NCBI RefSeq assembly: GCF_016595505.1
Contig: NZ_JAENIL010000026.1
Coordinates: 45,076 to 109,075 of the forward strand
DNA: 64,000 nucleotides
Reading direction: 5' to 3'
DNA from: Pelagicoccus mobilis
GTDB taxonomy: Bacteria > Verrucomicrobiota > Verrucomicrobiia > Opitutales > Opitutaceae
Position 1 is the stretch's first letter; the number at the start of each line of letters is the position of its first letter. Both the position numbers and the translations under genes were made by a program. This document shows positions 1 to 8,823 of the stretch, one piece after another. The notes under the pieces were generated by a model. It was not told where the DNA came from. It did not search any database and worked only from the letters and a program-made list of their open reading frames with translations.

Positions 1-3000
1 CTCTCCTCGTTGTCGGAAAGGAACTTGTTGAACTCGGCCAAATCGAATTCGCTCTCTTCCACGCGGAGCTCGAAACGTCCGTGCACGAAGTTTTCGCGCA
101 TTTCAAGGAGCTCCTCAGCGGAGACTTCGTAGAAGCGGATTTGGTCGAAGAAGCGGAGGAGCCATGGCTTACCTTCCTTGAAATCCTTGGTCTGCTTGTA
201 GCGGTTCCACATCTGGACCGTTCGGCCCACGAACTGGTAGCCGCCTGGGCCTTCCATTCCGTAGACACAGAGGTAGGCTCCTCCAATTCCAACTGCATTC
301 TCGGGGGTCCAAGTTCGGGCTGGGTTGTACTTTGTAGTGACGAGGCGGTGACGTGGGTCGACTGGAGTTGCTACTGGAGCACCTAGGTACACGTCGCCCA
401 GTCCCATGACAAGGTAGCTCGCGTTGAAGAGTATGTCCTTAACGTCTTGTATTGAGTCGAGACCGTTGATGCGTCGGATGAACTCGATGTTTGAAGGGCA
501 CCAAGGGGCGTTCTTGCGTACTGATTCGTACTTCTGGATTGCCAGCTTCGTGGCTTCATCGTCCCAGGACAGCGGAAGGTAAACAGTGCGAGTTGGTACC
601 TTCATCTCTGTAATCGGAGGAAGGTCTTCTTCAATTCGTTTGAGTTGGTCGACTAGTTCGTCGAGGGGAAGCTGCAAGCTTTCGTAGTGAATTTGAAGAG
701 AGCGTATGCCCGGAGTGAGTTCGAGAATGCCTGGAATGTCTGCGCTCTTGACGGCTTCCATTAGGGCGTGGGCTCGAAAACGCAGTTTGAGGTCGAGTTT
801 CATTTCGCCGTATTCGACGAGTAGATACTTGTCTCCCGAACGACGGTAGCAAACTGATGGACGATCGAATTCTGGCTGTTCGTCATGGAACTCCAGAATC
901 GCGTCCTCTAAGCCGAAGCTTGATGGCTGAGGCTCGGAGGCGGGTTGGTTGGTGAAGACCGTTTCTTGTTCGATCTCGAAGTGTGTCGCGCTTGTCTGGT
1001 CTACCTTTTCGAAGCGAATCGTGTCGCCAGGCTTGAGTTGCCCCATCATCCAGAGGTCGGCCTTGATGATGGTGGCCGGGCAGACAAAGCCTCCAAGGCT
1101 AGGCCCGTCTGGACCAAGGATAACCGGCATGTCTCCGGTGAAGTCTACCGTACCGATCGCGTAGGCGTTGTCGTGGAGGTTTGAAGGGTGGAGACCTGCT
1201 TCGCCGCCATCGGTACGGGCCCACTTGGGTTTGGGACCAATCAGGCGTACTCCGGTTCGTGCCGAGTTGTAGTGAACTTCCCAGTCTGTGCCGAAAAAGG
1301 TTTGAATGTCTTCGTCGGTGAAAAAGTCTGGGGCTCCGTGCGGGCCGTAAAGAACGCGGATGTTCCAGTGGTGGCTGTATTCAGGGATCACGGACGGTTG
1401 GATATTGCCGAGCTCTTGGTCAGGAGTGCTGTGGAAGTGAAGAACGTCGCCGACGGTTAGCGTTCTTCCGCAGTGGCCTCCAAATTGCCCGAGAGTGAAA
1501 GTGGATTTGCTGCCAAGATAGTCTGGCACGTCGAGCCCGCCTTGAATCGCTAGGTAGGCTCGGCATCCGTTTTCGATTACCTTTCCCGAGACAAGTTCGT
1601 CGCCGGCCTTGACCGAGACCGCTTGCCAGAAGGGGACTTCCTCTCCGTTGAGGGTCGCGTTCGTTTTGGCTCCGGTGAGGGCTATCGTTGTGGCGTGGTT
1701 GAAGACGAGCGTTGGACCTGTGACGGTGATTTCTAAGCCGGCTGCGGCTTCGTCGTTGCCAAGAATCTTGTTTCCTAAGCGGAATGCGTAGGCGTCGAAG
1801 GGGCCCGAAGGAGGTACGCCGATATCCCAGTAGCCGACGCGGCCCGGGTAGTCTTGAACAGTGGTTTGAGTGCCAGCTTCGAGGACGTCTATGGTGCTCG
1901 GGTGATAGTCGAGGCTATCGCAAAACTTGGTAGTATGCTCGGCCTTTGTGAACGTATCCGCAGCTAGGATATTCTCGAGGTATTCGAGGTTGGTTTCGAT
2001 GCCTTCGACGCTGGATTGGGAGAGCTCGCTTGCGAGGTTGGCGATCGCTTCCTCGCGGTTGGAGCCTTTTGTGATGACTTTCGCTAGGAGCGGGTCGTAA
2101 AAGGCGGAGACTTCCGTGGAGGTTTCGATCCAAGAGTCTACACGAGCCGTCTGAGGGAAGGAGACCTGGGTGAGGAGGCCAGAAGAAGGCTGAAAGTCTT
2201 TGTTTGGATCTTCTGCGTAGACGCGGGCCTGAATGGCGGCTCCTTGAGGATTGATCTCCAAAGTGTCCAGATCCGGCATTTCGTGGGCGGCCTGCTTGAC
2301 CATCCACTCAACGAGGTCGACTCCGGTGACTTCCTCGGTAACGCAGTGTTCAACTTGGAGGCGTGTGTTTACTTCTAGGAAATAGAACTCTGCGGCGTCT
2401 ACATCGTAAACGAATTCAACGGTGCCAGCGGAGCGGTAGTTGACGGCGCTTGCCAGTCGAACCGCGGTATCCAAAAGGTTCTTACGCAGCTCTTCGGTGA
2501 TCGCAGGCGCGGGCGTTTCTTCGATGACCTTCTGGTTGCGGCGTTGTACAGAGCAGTCACGTTCGCCGAGCGCAATGACTTTGCCTTCGCCATCTCCGAA
2601 GATTTGAGCTTCGATATGTCGGGCGCGTTGAACGAATTTTTCGAGGAAAATCCCGCTGTTGGCGAAGTTGTTTTCACCGAGGCGTTTTACTGATTCGTAG
2701 GCTTCGCGGAGTTCGGACTCGCTCCAGCAAAGGCGCATGCCGATGCCCCCGCCGCCAGCGGTCGACTTGAGCATGACTGGATAGCCGATACGCTCTGCTT
2801 CTGAGCAGGCTTCATCTTCGGTATCCACGAGATCGCTACCAGGGAGCAGAGGGGCGTTGTTCGCTATGGCGAGTTCGCGAGCGGTGTGCTTGAGACCGAA
2901 TTTGATCATATGGTCCGCAGTTGGACCAATAAAGGCTAGACCGGCAGTTTCAACTTTGGCTGCGAAGTCCGCGTTTTCGGAAAGGAGTCCGTATCCAGGG

Positions 3001-3236
3001 TGAATCGCCTCTGCTCCCGTCAATTGGGCGGCGTCGAGGATGGCTTCGATGTTCAGGTAGCTCTGCTTAACGGGGGCGGGACCGATGCGAATGGATTCGT
3101 CCGCCAGATCCACATGCTGCGCGAAACGGTCGGCGTCAGAGTAAATGGCGACGGACTGGATGCCCATTTTGCGGAGGGTGCGAATGACGCGGCAGGCGAT
3201 TTCGCCGCGATTTGCTATGAGAACTTTTTTGAACAC
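1..3236 (-). CDS. Biotin-dependent guanidine/urea carboxylase, 3' end outside window
   Basis: ATP- and biotin-dependent carboxylase of the urea carboxylase family, about 1080 residues visible. The N-terminus ([19 protein letters not shown]) opens a biotin carboxylase domain of about 450 residues, with the Gly-rich ATP loop ([12 protein letters not shown]), [13 protein letters not shown] and [15 protein letters not shown] (AHS2) domain follows ([20 protein letters not shown]), then a CT_C_D (AHS1) domain ([13 protein letters not shown] onward). The biotinyl domain with its lysine should lie beyond base 1. The start is a GTG: an in-frame TAG lies just upstream and no ATG is available. This is the last visible gene of the transporter operon, after two DUF1989 genes. 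That partnership is known from guanidine carboxylase operons, so guanidine is the likelier substrate than urea. The residue that separates the two activities was not resolved. An allophanate hydrolase would be expected further left. Confidence 0.93.
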   Translation of the reverse strand, partial: MFKKVLIANRGEIACRVIRTLRKMGIQSVAIYSDADRFAQHVDLADESIRIGPAPVKQSYLNIEAILDAAQLTGAEAIHPGYGLLSENADFAAKVETAGLAFIGPTADHMIKFGLKHTARELAIANNAPLLPGSDLVDTEDEACSEAERIGYPVMLKSTAGGGGIGMRLCWSESELREAYESVKRLGENNFANSGIFLEKFVQRARHIEAQIFGDGEGKVIALGERDCSVQRRNQKVIEETPAPAITEELRKNLLDTAVRLASAVNYRSAGTVEFVYDVDAAEFYFLEVNTRLQVEHCVTEEVTGVDLVEWMVKQAAHEMPDLDTLEINPQGAAIQARVYAEDPNKDFQPSSGLLTQVSFPQTARVDSWIETSTEVSAFYDPLLAKVITKGSNREEAIANLASELSQSSVEGIETNLEYLENILAADTFTKAEHTTKFCDSLDYHPSTIDVLEAGTQTTVQDYPGRVGYWDIGVPPSGPFDAYAFRLGNKILGNDEAAAGLEITVTGPTLVFNHATTIALTGAKTNATLNGEEVPFWQAVSVKAGDELVSGKVIENGCRAYLAIQGGLDVPDYLGSKSTFTLGQFGGHCGRTLTVGDVLHFHSTPDQELGNIQPSVIPEYSHHWNIRVLYGPHGAPDFFTDEDIQTFFGTDWEVHYNSARTGVRLIGPKPKWARTDGGEAGLHPSNLHDNAYAIGTVDFTGDMPVILGPDGPSLGGFVCPATIIKADLWMMGQLKPGDTIRFEKVDQTSATHFEIEQETVFTNQPASEPQPSSFGLEDAILEFHDEQPEFDRPSVCYRRSGDKYLLVEYGEMKLDLKLRFRAHALMEAVKSADIPGILELTPGIRSLQIHYESLQLPLDELVDQLKRIEEDLPPITEMKVPTRTVYLPLSWDDEATKLAIQKYESVRKNAPWCPSNIEFIRRINGLDSIQDVKDILFNASYLVMGLGDVYLGAPVATPVDPRHRLVTTKYNPARTWTPENAVGIGGAYLCVYGMEGPGGYQFVGRTVQMWNRYKQTKDFKEGKPWLLRFFDQIRFYEVSAEELLEMRENFVHGRFELRVEESEFDLAEFNKFLSDNEE

Positions 3237-3258
3237 GTTGGCGTTTGAGAGGTTTTGG

Positions 3259-3309
3259 GCCCACGAAGGACGCTAAGTTTCACGAAGGTCTTTGTTTTTT
3301 TTCGTGGGC
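3259..3309. repeat. Inverted repeat in leader of carboxylase gene
   Basis: GCCCACGAA (3259-3267) and TTCGTGGGC (3301-3309) are exact 9-bp inverted arms around a 33-nt loop that holds two more CACGAAGG-like words. It lies between the second DUF1989 gene and the carboxylase. It may be a dispersed repeat of the genome or an intercistronic RNA hairpin; it lacks the tight loop of a standard terminator. Confidence 0.5.
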
Positions 3310-3356
3310 GAAGGGCATGTGTGAAAAGAAGATGAAGAAGTAGAAGCAGATTGGTT

Positions 3357-3992
3357 TTAATCCCAGATGATGGCCTCGACAGGGGTTGGATTGTAGGCGT
3401 TGCAGGGATTGTTGAGCTGCGGGCAATTCGAGATGAGGGCGATGACGTCCATCTTGGCCACCATTTCGACATAGCGGCCGGGAGCGCTGATTCCGTCCGC
3501 GAAAGTCAAACCACCTTCTGGCGTGACGGGCACGTTCATGAAGAAATTGATGTTACAAGTGATGTCTCGTTTTCCGAGATCGTCAGAGTGGTCATGTAGG
3601 CCGCAGATGAAGGAGTCTCTGCAGGCGTGCATATTCTCTTTTTCGATGGCGTAACGCATGGTGTTGGACTCGCGGGAGCAAGCGCCGCCCAGCGTATCGT
3701 GGCGACCGCAGGTGTCAGCTGTGATCTCCAGAAGCTCGTTTCCGCCGCTCGACATAAGCTTGCTGCCCGAGGTAAGGTAGAGCGCTTGTTGGCAGCGGAT
3801 CGTGTCGCTCGCCGAGTAGCGGTCGACTGGATCGTGGGCGTTGTAGAACAGAGTATCCGCTGCTTGGTTACCTTCGAGATCGAGGATGCGGAAGGTTTGC
3901 CCTTTTTTGATGACGTGGCTCCAATGGTCGCCGGCTTTGATGACTTTTCGGTAGACTGCGTTTGCGGGATCGAGTGTCGATTCTGTGAGCAT
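3357..3992 (-). CDS. DUF1989 protein, carboxyguanidine deiminase-type subunit (smaller)
   Basis: 211-residue DUF1989 protein, formerly called urea amidolyase-associated protein. The family signature is clear: [20 protein letters not shown] near residue 31, a [12 protein letters not shown] segment near residue 94 rich in Cys and His, and [11 protein letters not shown] near residue 141. In characterised guanidine operons two DUF1989 proteins form a heteromeric carboxyguanidine deiminase that converts the carboxylase product to allophanate; this role is inferred here from context. The ATG at 3992 sits 11 nt after the other DUF1989 gene, so the two are probably co-translated. The same frame stays open further upstream inside the neighbour, but the family N-terminus fits this ATG. 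Mapping to CgdA or CgdB was not attempted. Confidence 0.88.
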   Translation of the reverse strand: MLTESTLDPANAVYRKVIKAGDHWSHVIKKGQTFRILDLEGNQAADTLFYNAHDPVDRYSASDTIRCQQALYLTSGSKLMSSGGNELLEITADTCGRHDTLGGACSRESNTMRYAIEKENMHACRDSFICGLHDHSDDLGKRDITCNINFFMNVPVTPEGGLTFADGISAPGRYVEMVAKMDVIALISNCPQLNNPCNAYNPTPVEAIIWD

Positions 3993-4003
3993 GGCGGATT
4001 GGC

Positions 4004-4720
4004 TTAGAAGCGGAGATTGTTGTAAATGGTCGTGTTGTGGTAGGCACGTTGGTTCTCGGAGCGAACTTGGAGCGAGGCGTCGTCGTCGGCTACGGGCTCT
4101 GCTTCTGAGATCGAAATTTCGACCGGCTTGGGTGCGTATTCGGTATTTGGATCGAAGGGGTGTTGGCAGGTGTTTAGAACGACGAGCGTATCGAGCTCGA
4201 ACCGCAACTCGACGGAATCGCCAGCTTTCGAGTGTCCTTCGACAAAGCTGAGCTTGCCTTCTTCGTCTGCTACAACCTTGGAGAACCAGTTGATGTTTGG
4301 AACGAGATCGCGTTTGCCGAGTCCCCATTTGGCGAGCTCGATTAGGAAGCACTCTTGCGAGTTGCGGTAGAATTCGTTGCGAAGTTCTTGGTAGTCTCCT
4401 TGTCCGTATTTTTCTGATACGGCTTTCGCGTCGGTAGCTCCGGATACTGTGTCGTGCCAACCTACTGTGTCCTCAGTGATGGAAGCGAAGAGGCGACCCA
4501 TATCTGAGTGGAGGCAGTAGGGCGCTTTGAGGTGGAAGATGTACTGGCCCTTGAGAGTGTCGGGCATGTTGTAGCGCTCGTGCTTCTCGTAAGCGTTGTA
4601 GAGCAGCATGCCTACATTAGCGCCGCCTTCGAGGTCGGTGAGGCGGAGGGTACGGCCTCGTTTGATCACTTTGGACCACATGCCGGCTCCGGTTAGGGTT
4701 TCTTTGTGAATGAGTGACAT
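4004..4720 (-). CDS. DUF1989 protein, carboxyguanidine deiminase-type subunit (larger)
   Basis: 238-residue DUF1989 protein and paralogue of the gene that follows it. Shared landmarks are [18 protein letters not shown] near residue 26, a [11 protein letters not shown] segment near residue 87 where the smaller subunit has [11 protein letters not shown], and [15 protein letters not shown] near residue 135. The Cys residues of the small subunit are largely absent, which suggests the two subunits are not equivalent at the active site. The C-terminal tail of about 25 residues is acidic and then polar and looks flexible. It lies 7 nt after the NikR-like regulator gene. The likely role is deimination of carboxyguanidine together with its partner, from knowledge of guanidine operons; urea metabolism is the older annotation. 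Confidence 0.88.
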   Translation of the reverse strand: MSLIHKETLTGAGMWSKVIKRGRTLRLTDLEGGANVGMLLYNAYEKHERYNMPDTLKGQYIFHLKAPYCLHSDMGRLFASITEDTVGWHDTVSGATDAKAVSEKYGQGDYQELRNEFYRNSQECFLIELAKWGLGKRDLVPNINWFSKVVADEEGKLSFVEGHSKAGDSVELRFELDTLVVLNTCQHPFDPNTEYAPKPVEISISEAEPVADDDASLQVRSENQRAYHNTTIYNNLRF

Positions 4721-4727
4721 GGTGAAA

Positions 4728-5168
4728 TTACTTCTTTTGGTGGAGCGGGGGAAGAATAGTGGTGGTGAGGTTGAGGCTCCCGTTTTTCACGCCTTTGCAG
4801 GTGATTAGTTCGTCGGCTATCTGGCGGAGCTTGACGGCTGGTCCTTGCACCAGAATGACTTCCATGGTGTGGTTGTTCTCGAGTTGGACGTGGAGTGAGC
4901 TGATCACTTCGGCTACGTAGTCGCGCTGGATTTGAGCGAGACGTCCGGCGAGGTTGTTGCGGGTTTGTGCGTAGAAGAGCGTGATAGTCCCAGCCATCAC
5001 GGTGTCGTCCATCTGTTGGCTATGTTGGACGAGCTCGCGGTTGATGATTTCGGTGATTCCTTGCGAGCGATTGGCGTATCCGCGGGTTTCCACCATTTTG
5101 TCCAACTGCTGCAAGGTGGACTTGGGAAGGGTCATGCTAATACGCTCTGTCGTTTCCTTTTTTGGCAT
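4728..5168 (-). CDS. NikR-like ribbon-helix-helix regulator lacking most nickel ligands
   Basis: About 146 residues with NikR architecture: an N-terminal ribbon-helix-helix ([20 protein letters not shown], then [18 protein letters not shown]) and a C-terminal ACT-like domain ending near HQKK. Against E. coli NikR, the four nickel ligands H76, H87, H89 and C95 align here with R, H, Q and T, so only one is kept and nickel sensing is unlikely. The gene is embedded in the guanidine/urea operon between the ATPase and DUF1989 genes. It probably controls the operon through the two 28-bp sites at 5231-5258 and 8665-8692. The inducer is unknown; guanidine or a pathway intermediate is an inference. An ATG at 5192 would add eight residues. 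The shorter start is preferred because NikR proteins begin close to the ribbon and a possible promoter ends at 5196. Confidence 0.88.
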   Translation of the reverse strand: MPKKETTERISMTLPKSTLQQLDKMVETRGYANRSQGITEIINRELVQHSQQMDDTVMAGTITLFYAQTRNNLAGRLAQIQRDYVAEVISSLHVQLENNHTMEVILVQGPAVKLRQIADELITCKGVKNGSLNLTTTILPPLHQKK

Positions 5169-5195
5169 CGATCTGAGTAAGTTTGAACGCATAGC

Positions 5196-5223
5196 TGATT
5201 AGTTTTTGATTCGTTTGGGTCAA
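5196..5223 (-). promoter_or_regulatory. Possible sigma-70 promoter for the NikR-like gene
   Basis: On the minus strand TTGACC (5223-5218) and TAATCA (5201-5196) are separated by 16 nt. The predicted start of transcription falls near 5189, giving a short leader for the ATG at 5168. The 28-bp operator lies immediately upstream of the -35 box. Confidence 0.4.
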
Positions 5224-5230
5224 ATTAAAA

Positions 5231-5258
5231 GTATTACGAAAGAGATAAAAAGTATTAC
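5231..5258. promoter_or_regulatory. Putative operator of the NikR-like regulator, site 2
   Basis: Plus strand: GTATTAC, 14-nt purine-rich spacer (GAAAGAGATAAAAA), GTATTAC. The total of 28 bp equals the E. coli NikR site (GTATGA-N16-TCATAC). It matches the site at 8665-8692 in 25 of 28 positions, including 12 of 14 in the spacer. Here the half-sites are direct rather than inverted copies. It overlaps the stop codon of the ATPase gene and lies just upstream of the regulator gene, which suggests autoregulation and an internal promoter. Confidence 0.65.
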
Positions 5259-6154
5259 TCAACGTCGTCGCCGACCTCGGTCATGCGCACGATTGGCAGT
5301 TCTATTTTTTCCGTTTGGACTTTCGGGTGGATGAGTTCTTCAAGTCGGTCCTTGGTGGCGAGGAATTCCGGATCGTGAAACTGGTCGGCTGAGCGCGGGC
5401 GAGCGACTGGGACTTCGATCATCTCGAGGACTTCACCGGGATTCGGTTTCAGGACGAGGATGCGATCGGCGAGGTAGACGGCTTCGTCGAGGTCGTGAGT
5501 AATGAAGAGGACGGTGAGGTCGATGTGCCGCCAGATCTCGAGAAGGTAGGCTTGCATGGAGGCTCTGGTCTGGGCGTCAAGGGCGCCGAAGGGTTCGTCC
5601 ATGAGGAGGATCTTCGGGCGGTTGGCGAGAGCCCGGGCGATGGCGACCCGTTGTTTCATGCCGCCGGAGAGTTCGTGCGGGTAGGAGTTTTCGAACTTGG
5701 AGAGTCCGACAAGCTCGATCCACTGGCGGGCTTCGCGTTCGGCTGCGGTCATGCTGTTACCCGTCATTTCCAGGCCGAACATGACGTTCTTTTTCACGGT
5801 CAGCCATGGGAATAGGGTGTAGCTTTGGAAGACCATGCCGCGGTCTGGGCCTGGGCCAGTGACGGCGTTTCCTTCGAGGAGAACTTCGCCTTGGCTTGGT
5901 GTTTCGAGACCTGCAAGGATGCGGATCAGGGTCGATTTCCCGCAGCCGGAAGCGCCGATGACGCCCATCATTTCGCGGCGGTGGCATTGGAAGGAGATGT
6001 CGTTTAAGGCGGTGACTGGGCCTTTGGCTGAATCGAAGGTCTTGCCGAGGGAGCGTACGTCGAGTTTGACGGGGCGTTCCTTCAGTTCGGCAAATCGTCG
6101 AGCTACCTCGGGGGATTGCCGTTTATAGTCTGGGAGAGTGCTGTCTTGGCTCAT
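5255..6154 (-). CDS. ABC transporter ATP-binding protein (NitT/TauT family)
   Basis: 299-residue ATPase that powers uptake by the adjacent permease and binding protein. Visible motifs are Walker [10 protein letters not shown] (near residue 67), Q-loop [11 protein letters not shown], signature [15 protein letters not shown] (near residue 162), Walker [13 protein letters not shown] and switch [15 protein letters not shown]. It resembles the nitrate/sulfonate/bicarbonate ATPases (SsuB, TauB, NrtD). An N-terminal extension of about 30 residues and a C-terminal tail of about 50 flank the core. Its ATG overlaps the permease stop by 4 nt, so translation is coupled. Substrate specificity is inferred from the guanidine/urea genes downstream. 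Confidence 0.95.
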   Translation of the reverse strand: MSQDSTLPDYKRQSPEVARRFAELKERPVKLDVRSLGKTFDSAKGPVTALNDISFQCHRREMMGVIGASGCGKSTLIRILAGLETPSQGEVLLEGNAVTGPGPDRGMVFQSYTLFPWLTVKKNVMFGLEMTGNSMTAAEREARQWIELVGLSKFENSYPHELSGGMKQRVAIARALANRPKILLMDEPFGALDAQTRASMQAYLLEIWRHIDLTVLFITHDLDEAVYLADRILVLKPNPGEVLEMIEVPVARPRSADQFHDPEFLATKDRLEELIHPKVQTEKIELPIVRMTEVGDDVE

Positions 6155-7557
6155 TTTCTGTTTCTCCGTTCGGCGAGGGGATCAAGGCGTTGGTCGAGGA
6201 CTTCGCGTTGGAACCAGCGTGGTCCGGCGGATACGCTGCTTGCTACGAGGCGAGAGAAGGCGTTTGGCGTTTCGCCCGTCCATTTGAAGAGAAAAACACG
6301 GAGCCAGGATAGGATTTGGTCGGTGAAGAATCCGATGAAGCCGATGAGGAAGATGACGGGGAAAACGCGGTCGAAATTTCTCCAACGTCCTTGCGTCTCG
6401 ATAAACTCGGTGAGGCCTGACTTGACGCCGATGAGTTCGGCGATGACGAGCCATGTCCAGGCCCAGCCGAGAAGGATACGTAGATCGTTGTAGAGTTGCG
6501 GCAGTATTCCCGGAACCACTACGCGGAAGAGTATGTTTCGCTGGTCGGCTCCGAGGGTTTGGGAGGCTTCGATCAGGGAGCGGTCGATTTCGCGTGTTGT
6601 GTTGGCGACCACTAGTACGAGCTGAAAGAAGGTTCCCACGAAAACGAGGGCGATTTTGGGAGCGTCGTGAGCTAGGAAAATCGCGACCAGCAAGGTGCTG
6701 AACGCGGGAGCAGGCAAGTAGCGGAAGAAGTCGATGAACGGTTCGAAAATGCGGGAGAAGAAGTCGTAGGTGCCGCATAGAACTGCGAGTGGCACGCCTA
6801 CGAGGGCGGCTAGAAGAAATCCGCCAAAGACGATCTTCATGGAATGAAGGGCTCTTTGCCACATGGAGGGATCGTCCGGGTCGCGTTGTTCGGTAAAAAG
6901 GTCGTAGTAGCCAGCGATTACCACTTCGTGGGGAGCGGGCAGATAGACTGGGTTGCTTCGTTTGCCTTGAGGGACGAGCTTTAGCAGAGCTTCGTTGGGC
7001 AGAGCTCGAGAGCTGAACTTGTCGCCGATATGTTGGATGCGTATCCAGTTGTCTTTGACGACCTTTATGTTTTCAGGACTGAGCTTAGGGCTCGTTCCGA
7101 AGTCGCCGCCGGCTGCTCGGGCCCATAGCTGGTAGATGAGCTTGTCATCCTTGGCCTCGTTTGGAGTTAGATAGCCGTTGCCGAGTCCCCAGGCTGAGAT
7201 GTGGCGGAGTGTCTTGAGATTTTTGCGACGTCCAGGAGTGAGTTCCTCTCCTGATTCCCGGGCTTCGAAGACCGCTTGGTTTTCGGCTTGAACTCCGGCT
7301 TCGAATTGGGGGAAGAACTCTCGGCTGAGATGGTCGCCCCTAGTGTAGATTGTGGTAATGCCTTCCCGTTCAGCGGAGATGGTCAGCTTTATGTCCGGGT
7401 GCCAAAGGAAGGGCAGGTAGCTCACGGCGCTCCATAGAGCGAGCGGGATGATGAATGAGAAAATCGTGAGTACGGTGCGGCTCCGGGGCGAAAGCGGTTT
7501 GCCGATGGCGAACCAATGGGAGAAGGGGCTGGGGCCTTTAGGTTTGGCGCTTGGCAT
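6151..7557 (-). CDS. ABC transporter permease (NitT/TauT family) with long extra N-terminal region
   Basis: 468-residue inner-membrane permease. The C-terminal 240 residues are a normal BPD_transp_1 domain with about six helices and the ATPase-contact loop ([21 protein letters not shown] near residue 337). The N-terminus carries one membrane helix (about residues 28-50) followed by roughly 185 polar residues before the transport core. Permeases of this family are normally 250-280 residues, so this looks like an added extracytoplasmic domain, perhaps one that docks the binding protein. The polar part matches no domain I recognise. The gene is preceded by a hairpin that separates it from the binding-protein gene and overlaps the ATPase gene by 4 nt. 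Confidence 0.93.
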   Translation of the reverse strand: MPSAKPKGPSPFSHWFAIGKPLSPRSRTVLTIFSFIIPLALWSAVSYLPFLWHPDIKLTISAEREGITTIYTRGDHLSREFFPQFEAGVQAENQAVFEARESGEELTPGRRKNLKTLRHISAWGLGNGYLTPNEAKDDKLIYQLWARAAGGDFGTSPKLSPENIKVVKDNWIRIQHIGDKFSSRALPNEALLKLVPQGKRSNPVYLPAPHEVVIAGYYDLFTEQRDPDDPSMWQRALHSMKIVFGGFLLAALVGVPLAVLCGTYDFFSRIFEPFIDFFRYLPAPAFSTLLVAIFLAHDAPKIALVFVGTFFQLVLVVANTTREIDRSLIEASQTLGADQRNILFRVVVPGILPQLYNDLRILLGWAWTWLVIAELIGVKSGLTEFIETQGRWRNFDRVFPVIFLIGFIGFFTDQILSWLRVFLFKWTGETPNAFSRLVASSVSAGPRWFQREVLDQRLDPLAERRNRK

Positions 7558-7568
7558 GGCTTAAGCGT

Positions 7569-7595
7569 GGGAACCGCCGACTGTGGGCGGTTCCC
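7569..7595 (-). terminator. Intercistronic hairpin after the binding-protein gene
   Basis: GGGAACCGCC (7569-7578) and GGCGGTTCCC (7586-7595) form a perfect 10-bp stem with a 7-nt loop. No U-tract follows, so it more likely stabilises the upstream binding-protein mRNA or gives partial termination, as is common where a binding protein must be made in excess over its permease. Confidence 0.6.
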
Positions 7596-7645
7596 GACTG
7601 TTTTAAGAGGAGTGACCGAATTCGCGTTTAGGGGAAGCGGAGCCG

Positions 7646-8626
7646 TTACTTAACGGCCTTGGTGAAGCTTGGGTCGAGGTAGGACTCGACGTTGAGAGCT
7701 TCATCGTAGACGCCTTGGTCTACGTTAAAGTCGTTCACGATGCGGCTGGAACCGTATACGCTTTTGAGAGAGTCGTTGTCTTCCCAAACTTTCTTCGCGA
7801 GACGGAGGGGGAGGATTTTGGTGCCTTTGAAGAATGGCTCGTATTCCTCGGGTGATAGAGCGACGCGAGCGGAGAGGATTTCTAGAGCTTCGTCGATGTT
7901 GTTCTCGTTGTTGATGTATTCAACGATCTGGTACCAGACGTTTGCTACCTTTTGCCAGTCGTCGCGGCGGCCTTCGAGGCTTTCGCTAGAAACGTAGAGC
8001 AGGTCGTAGATGATGCCAGGGGCGTCAGCTGAAGTGAATACAGGAGAGGATCCAGAAACTGTCTTGAGGGCTTGGCCGGAGTTTGGCTGCCAGGCTGCGA
8101 TTGCGTCGACAGCACCTGTTGCGAGAACTTGTGGAGTTTCGTTGGTTGGGACGTTCACCCATTCCACGTCATCGGCGCCTAGTCCTGCGGATTCGAGAGC
8201 CTTAAGGGCGAGAAGGTGAGCTACGAAGCCTTCTTCGACGCCGATCTTCTTGCCTTTGAGCTCGGATACGGAATCGATGCCTGGAGCGGCGACGAGCATG
8301 TCGTTTCCGTTGGAGTAGTCGTTGATGACGATACCGACGGATGGTTTGCCCGTTCCGCCGATGGCGAGGGCGTCACCGTTGGTCATGCAAACCGCGTCGA
8401 GTTGGCCAGCGACATAGGCGTCCATGGAAGCGACGTAGTCCATCCATTGGAAGTCCACTTCAACGCCAGCATCTTCGAACCAGCCCTTTTTGATGCCGAT
8501 TTCCCAAGCGATCCAGCCTGGCCAGTCGGAGTAGCCGATTTTGAGAGGTTCAGCTTGCGTGAACGGCAAGGTGGCGAGGAGGGCGAGCCCGGAAAGGGCG
8601 CGGGAGGCGAATCGAGCGAACTTCAT
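7646..8626 (-). CDS. ABC transporter substrate-binding protein (NMT1/TauA-like), likely guanidine or urea
   Basis: 326-residue periplasmic binding protein with a signal peptide (about residues 1-25, cleaved near FTQA). The mature start [20 protein letters not shown] is typical of NitT/TauT binding proteins, and two-lobe landmarks follow ([47 protein letters not shown]). It is the first gene of the operon. It is preceded by the 28-bp operator and a sigma-54-like promoter and followed by an intercistronic hairpin. No good Shine-Dalgarno is seen before the ATG. Ligand identity comes only from the DUF1989 and carboxylase genes of the operon; taurine or nitrate transport is less likely. Confidence 0.92.
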   Translation of the reverse strand: MKFARFASRALSGLALLATLPFTQAEPLKIGYSDWPGWIAWEIGIKKGWFEDAGVEVDFQWMDYVASMDAYVAGQLDAVCMTNGDALAIGGTGKPSVGIVINDYSNGNDMLVAAPGIDSVSELKGKKIGVEEGFVAHLLALKALESAGLGADDVEWVNVPTNETPQVLATGAVDAIAAWQPNSGQALKTVSGSSPVFTSADAPGIIYDLLYVSSESLEGRRDDWQKVANVWYQIVEYINNENNIDEALEILSARVALSPEEYEPFFKGTKILPLRLAKKVWEDNDSLKSVYGSSRIVNDFNVDQGVYDEALNVESYLDPSFTKAVK

Positions 8627-8664
8627 AAGGTATCGGCTGTGCTTTGCGGATTGGGTTCTTGTCG

Positions 8665-8692
8665 GTAATACGAAAGAGAAAAAACGTATTAC
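8665..8692. promoter_or_regulatory. Putative operator of the NikR-like regulator, site 1
   Basis: Plus strand: GTAATAC, 14-nt spacer (GAAAGAGAAAAAAC), GTATTAC, so the arms form an exact inverted repeat spanning 28 bp. It lies 39 bp upstream of the binding-protein ATG, about where transcription from the sigma-54-like promoter would begin. It differs from site 2 at three positions only. An overlapping palindrome ATTACGTAAT covers 8689-8698. Confidence 0.7.
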
Positions 8693-8709
8693 GTAATCCC
8701 GTTTGCAAA

Positions 8710-8725
8710 AGCAGCGACCGCGCCA
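8710..8725 (-). promoter_or_regulatory. Candidate sigma-54 promoter for the uptake/catabolism operon
   Basis: Minus strand reads TGGCGCGGTCGCTGCT: the GG and GC doublets are exactly 10 nt apart, and only two bases deviate from TGGCAC-N5-TTGCW. Sigma-54 control would fit a nitrogen-scavenging operon. No activator-binding site was identified. Confidence 0.4.
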
Positions 8726-8763
8726 TCGTCCCTAGGCTCGACAATTCGTCTCGAAAAAGGGTG

Positions 8764-8787
8764 ATTTCGCTCGAAATCGAGCGATTT
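8764..8787 (-). terminator. Probable terminator of the epimerase gene
   Basis: An inverted repeat AAATCGCTCGA/TCGAGCGAAAT on the minus strand starts about 40 nt after the epimerase stop and is followed by a CCCTTTTTC run. It would separate the epimerase unit from the operon promoter downstream. Confidence 0.5.
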
Positions 8788-8823
8788 AGCTATGGTGGCG
8801 CCTCGAATTGAGCGCGGCACGTT

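Noticed and set aside
4728..5168. True nickel regulator NikR
   Set aside because: Three of four nickel ligands are missing and no nickel transporter is adjacent; the neighbouring importer is of the NitT/TauT type.
8627..8760. CCTAGGG word on the minus strand, as in the core of guanidine-I riboswitches
   Set aside because: The word stands alone: the conserved helices and downstream conserved bases are absent, and it would lie upstream of the likely transcription start.
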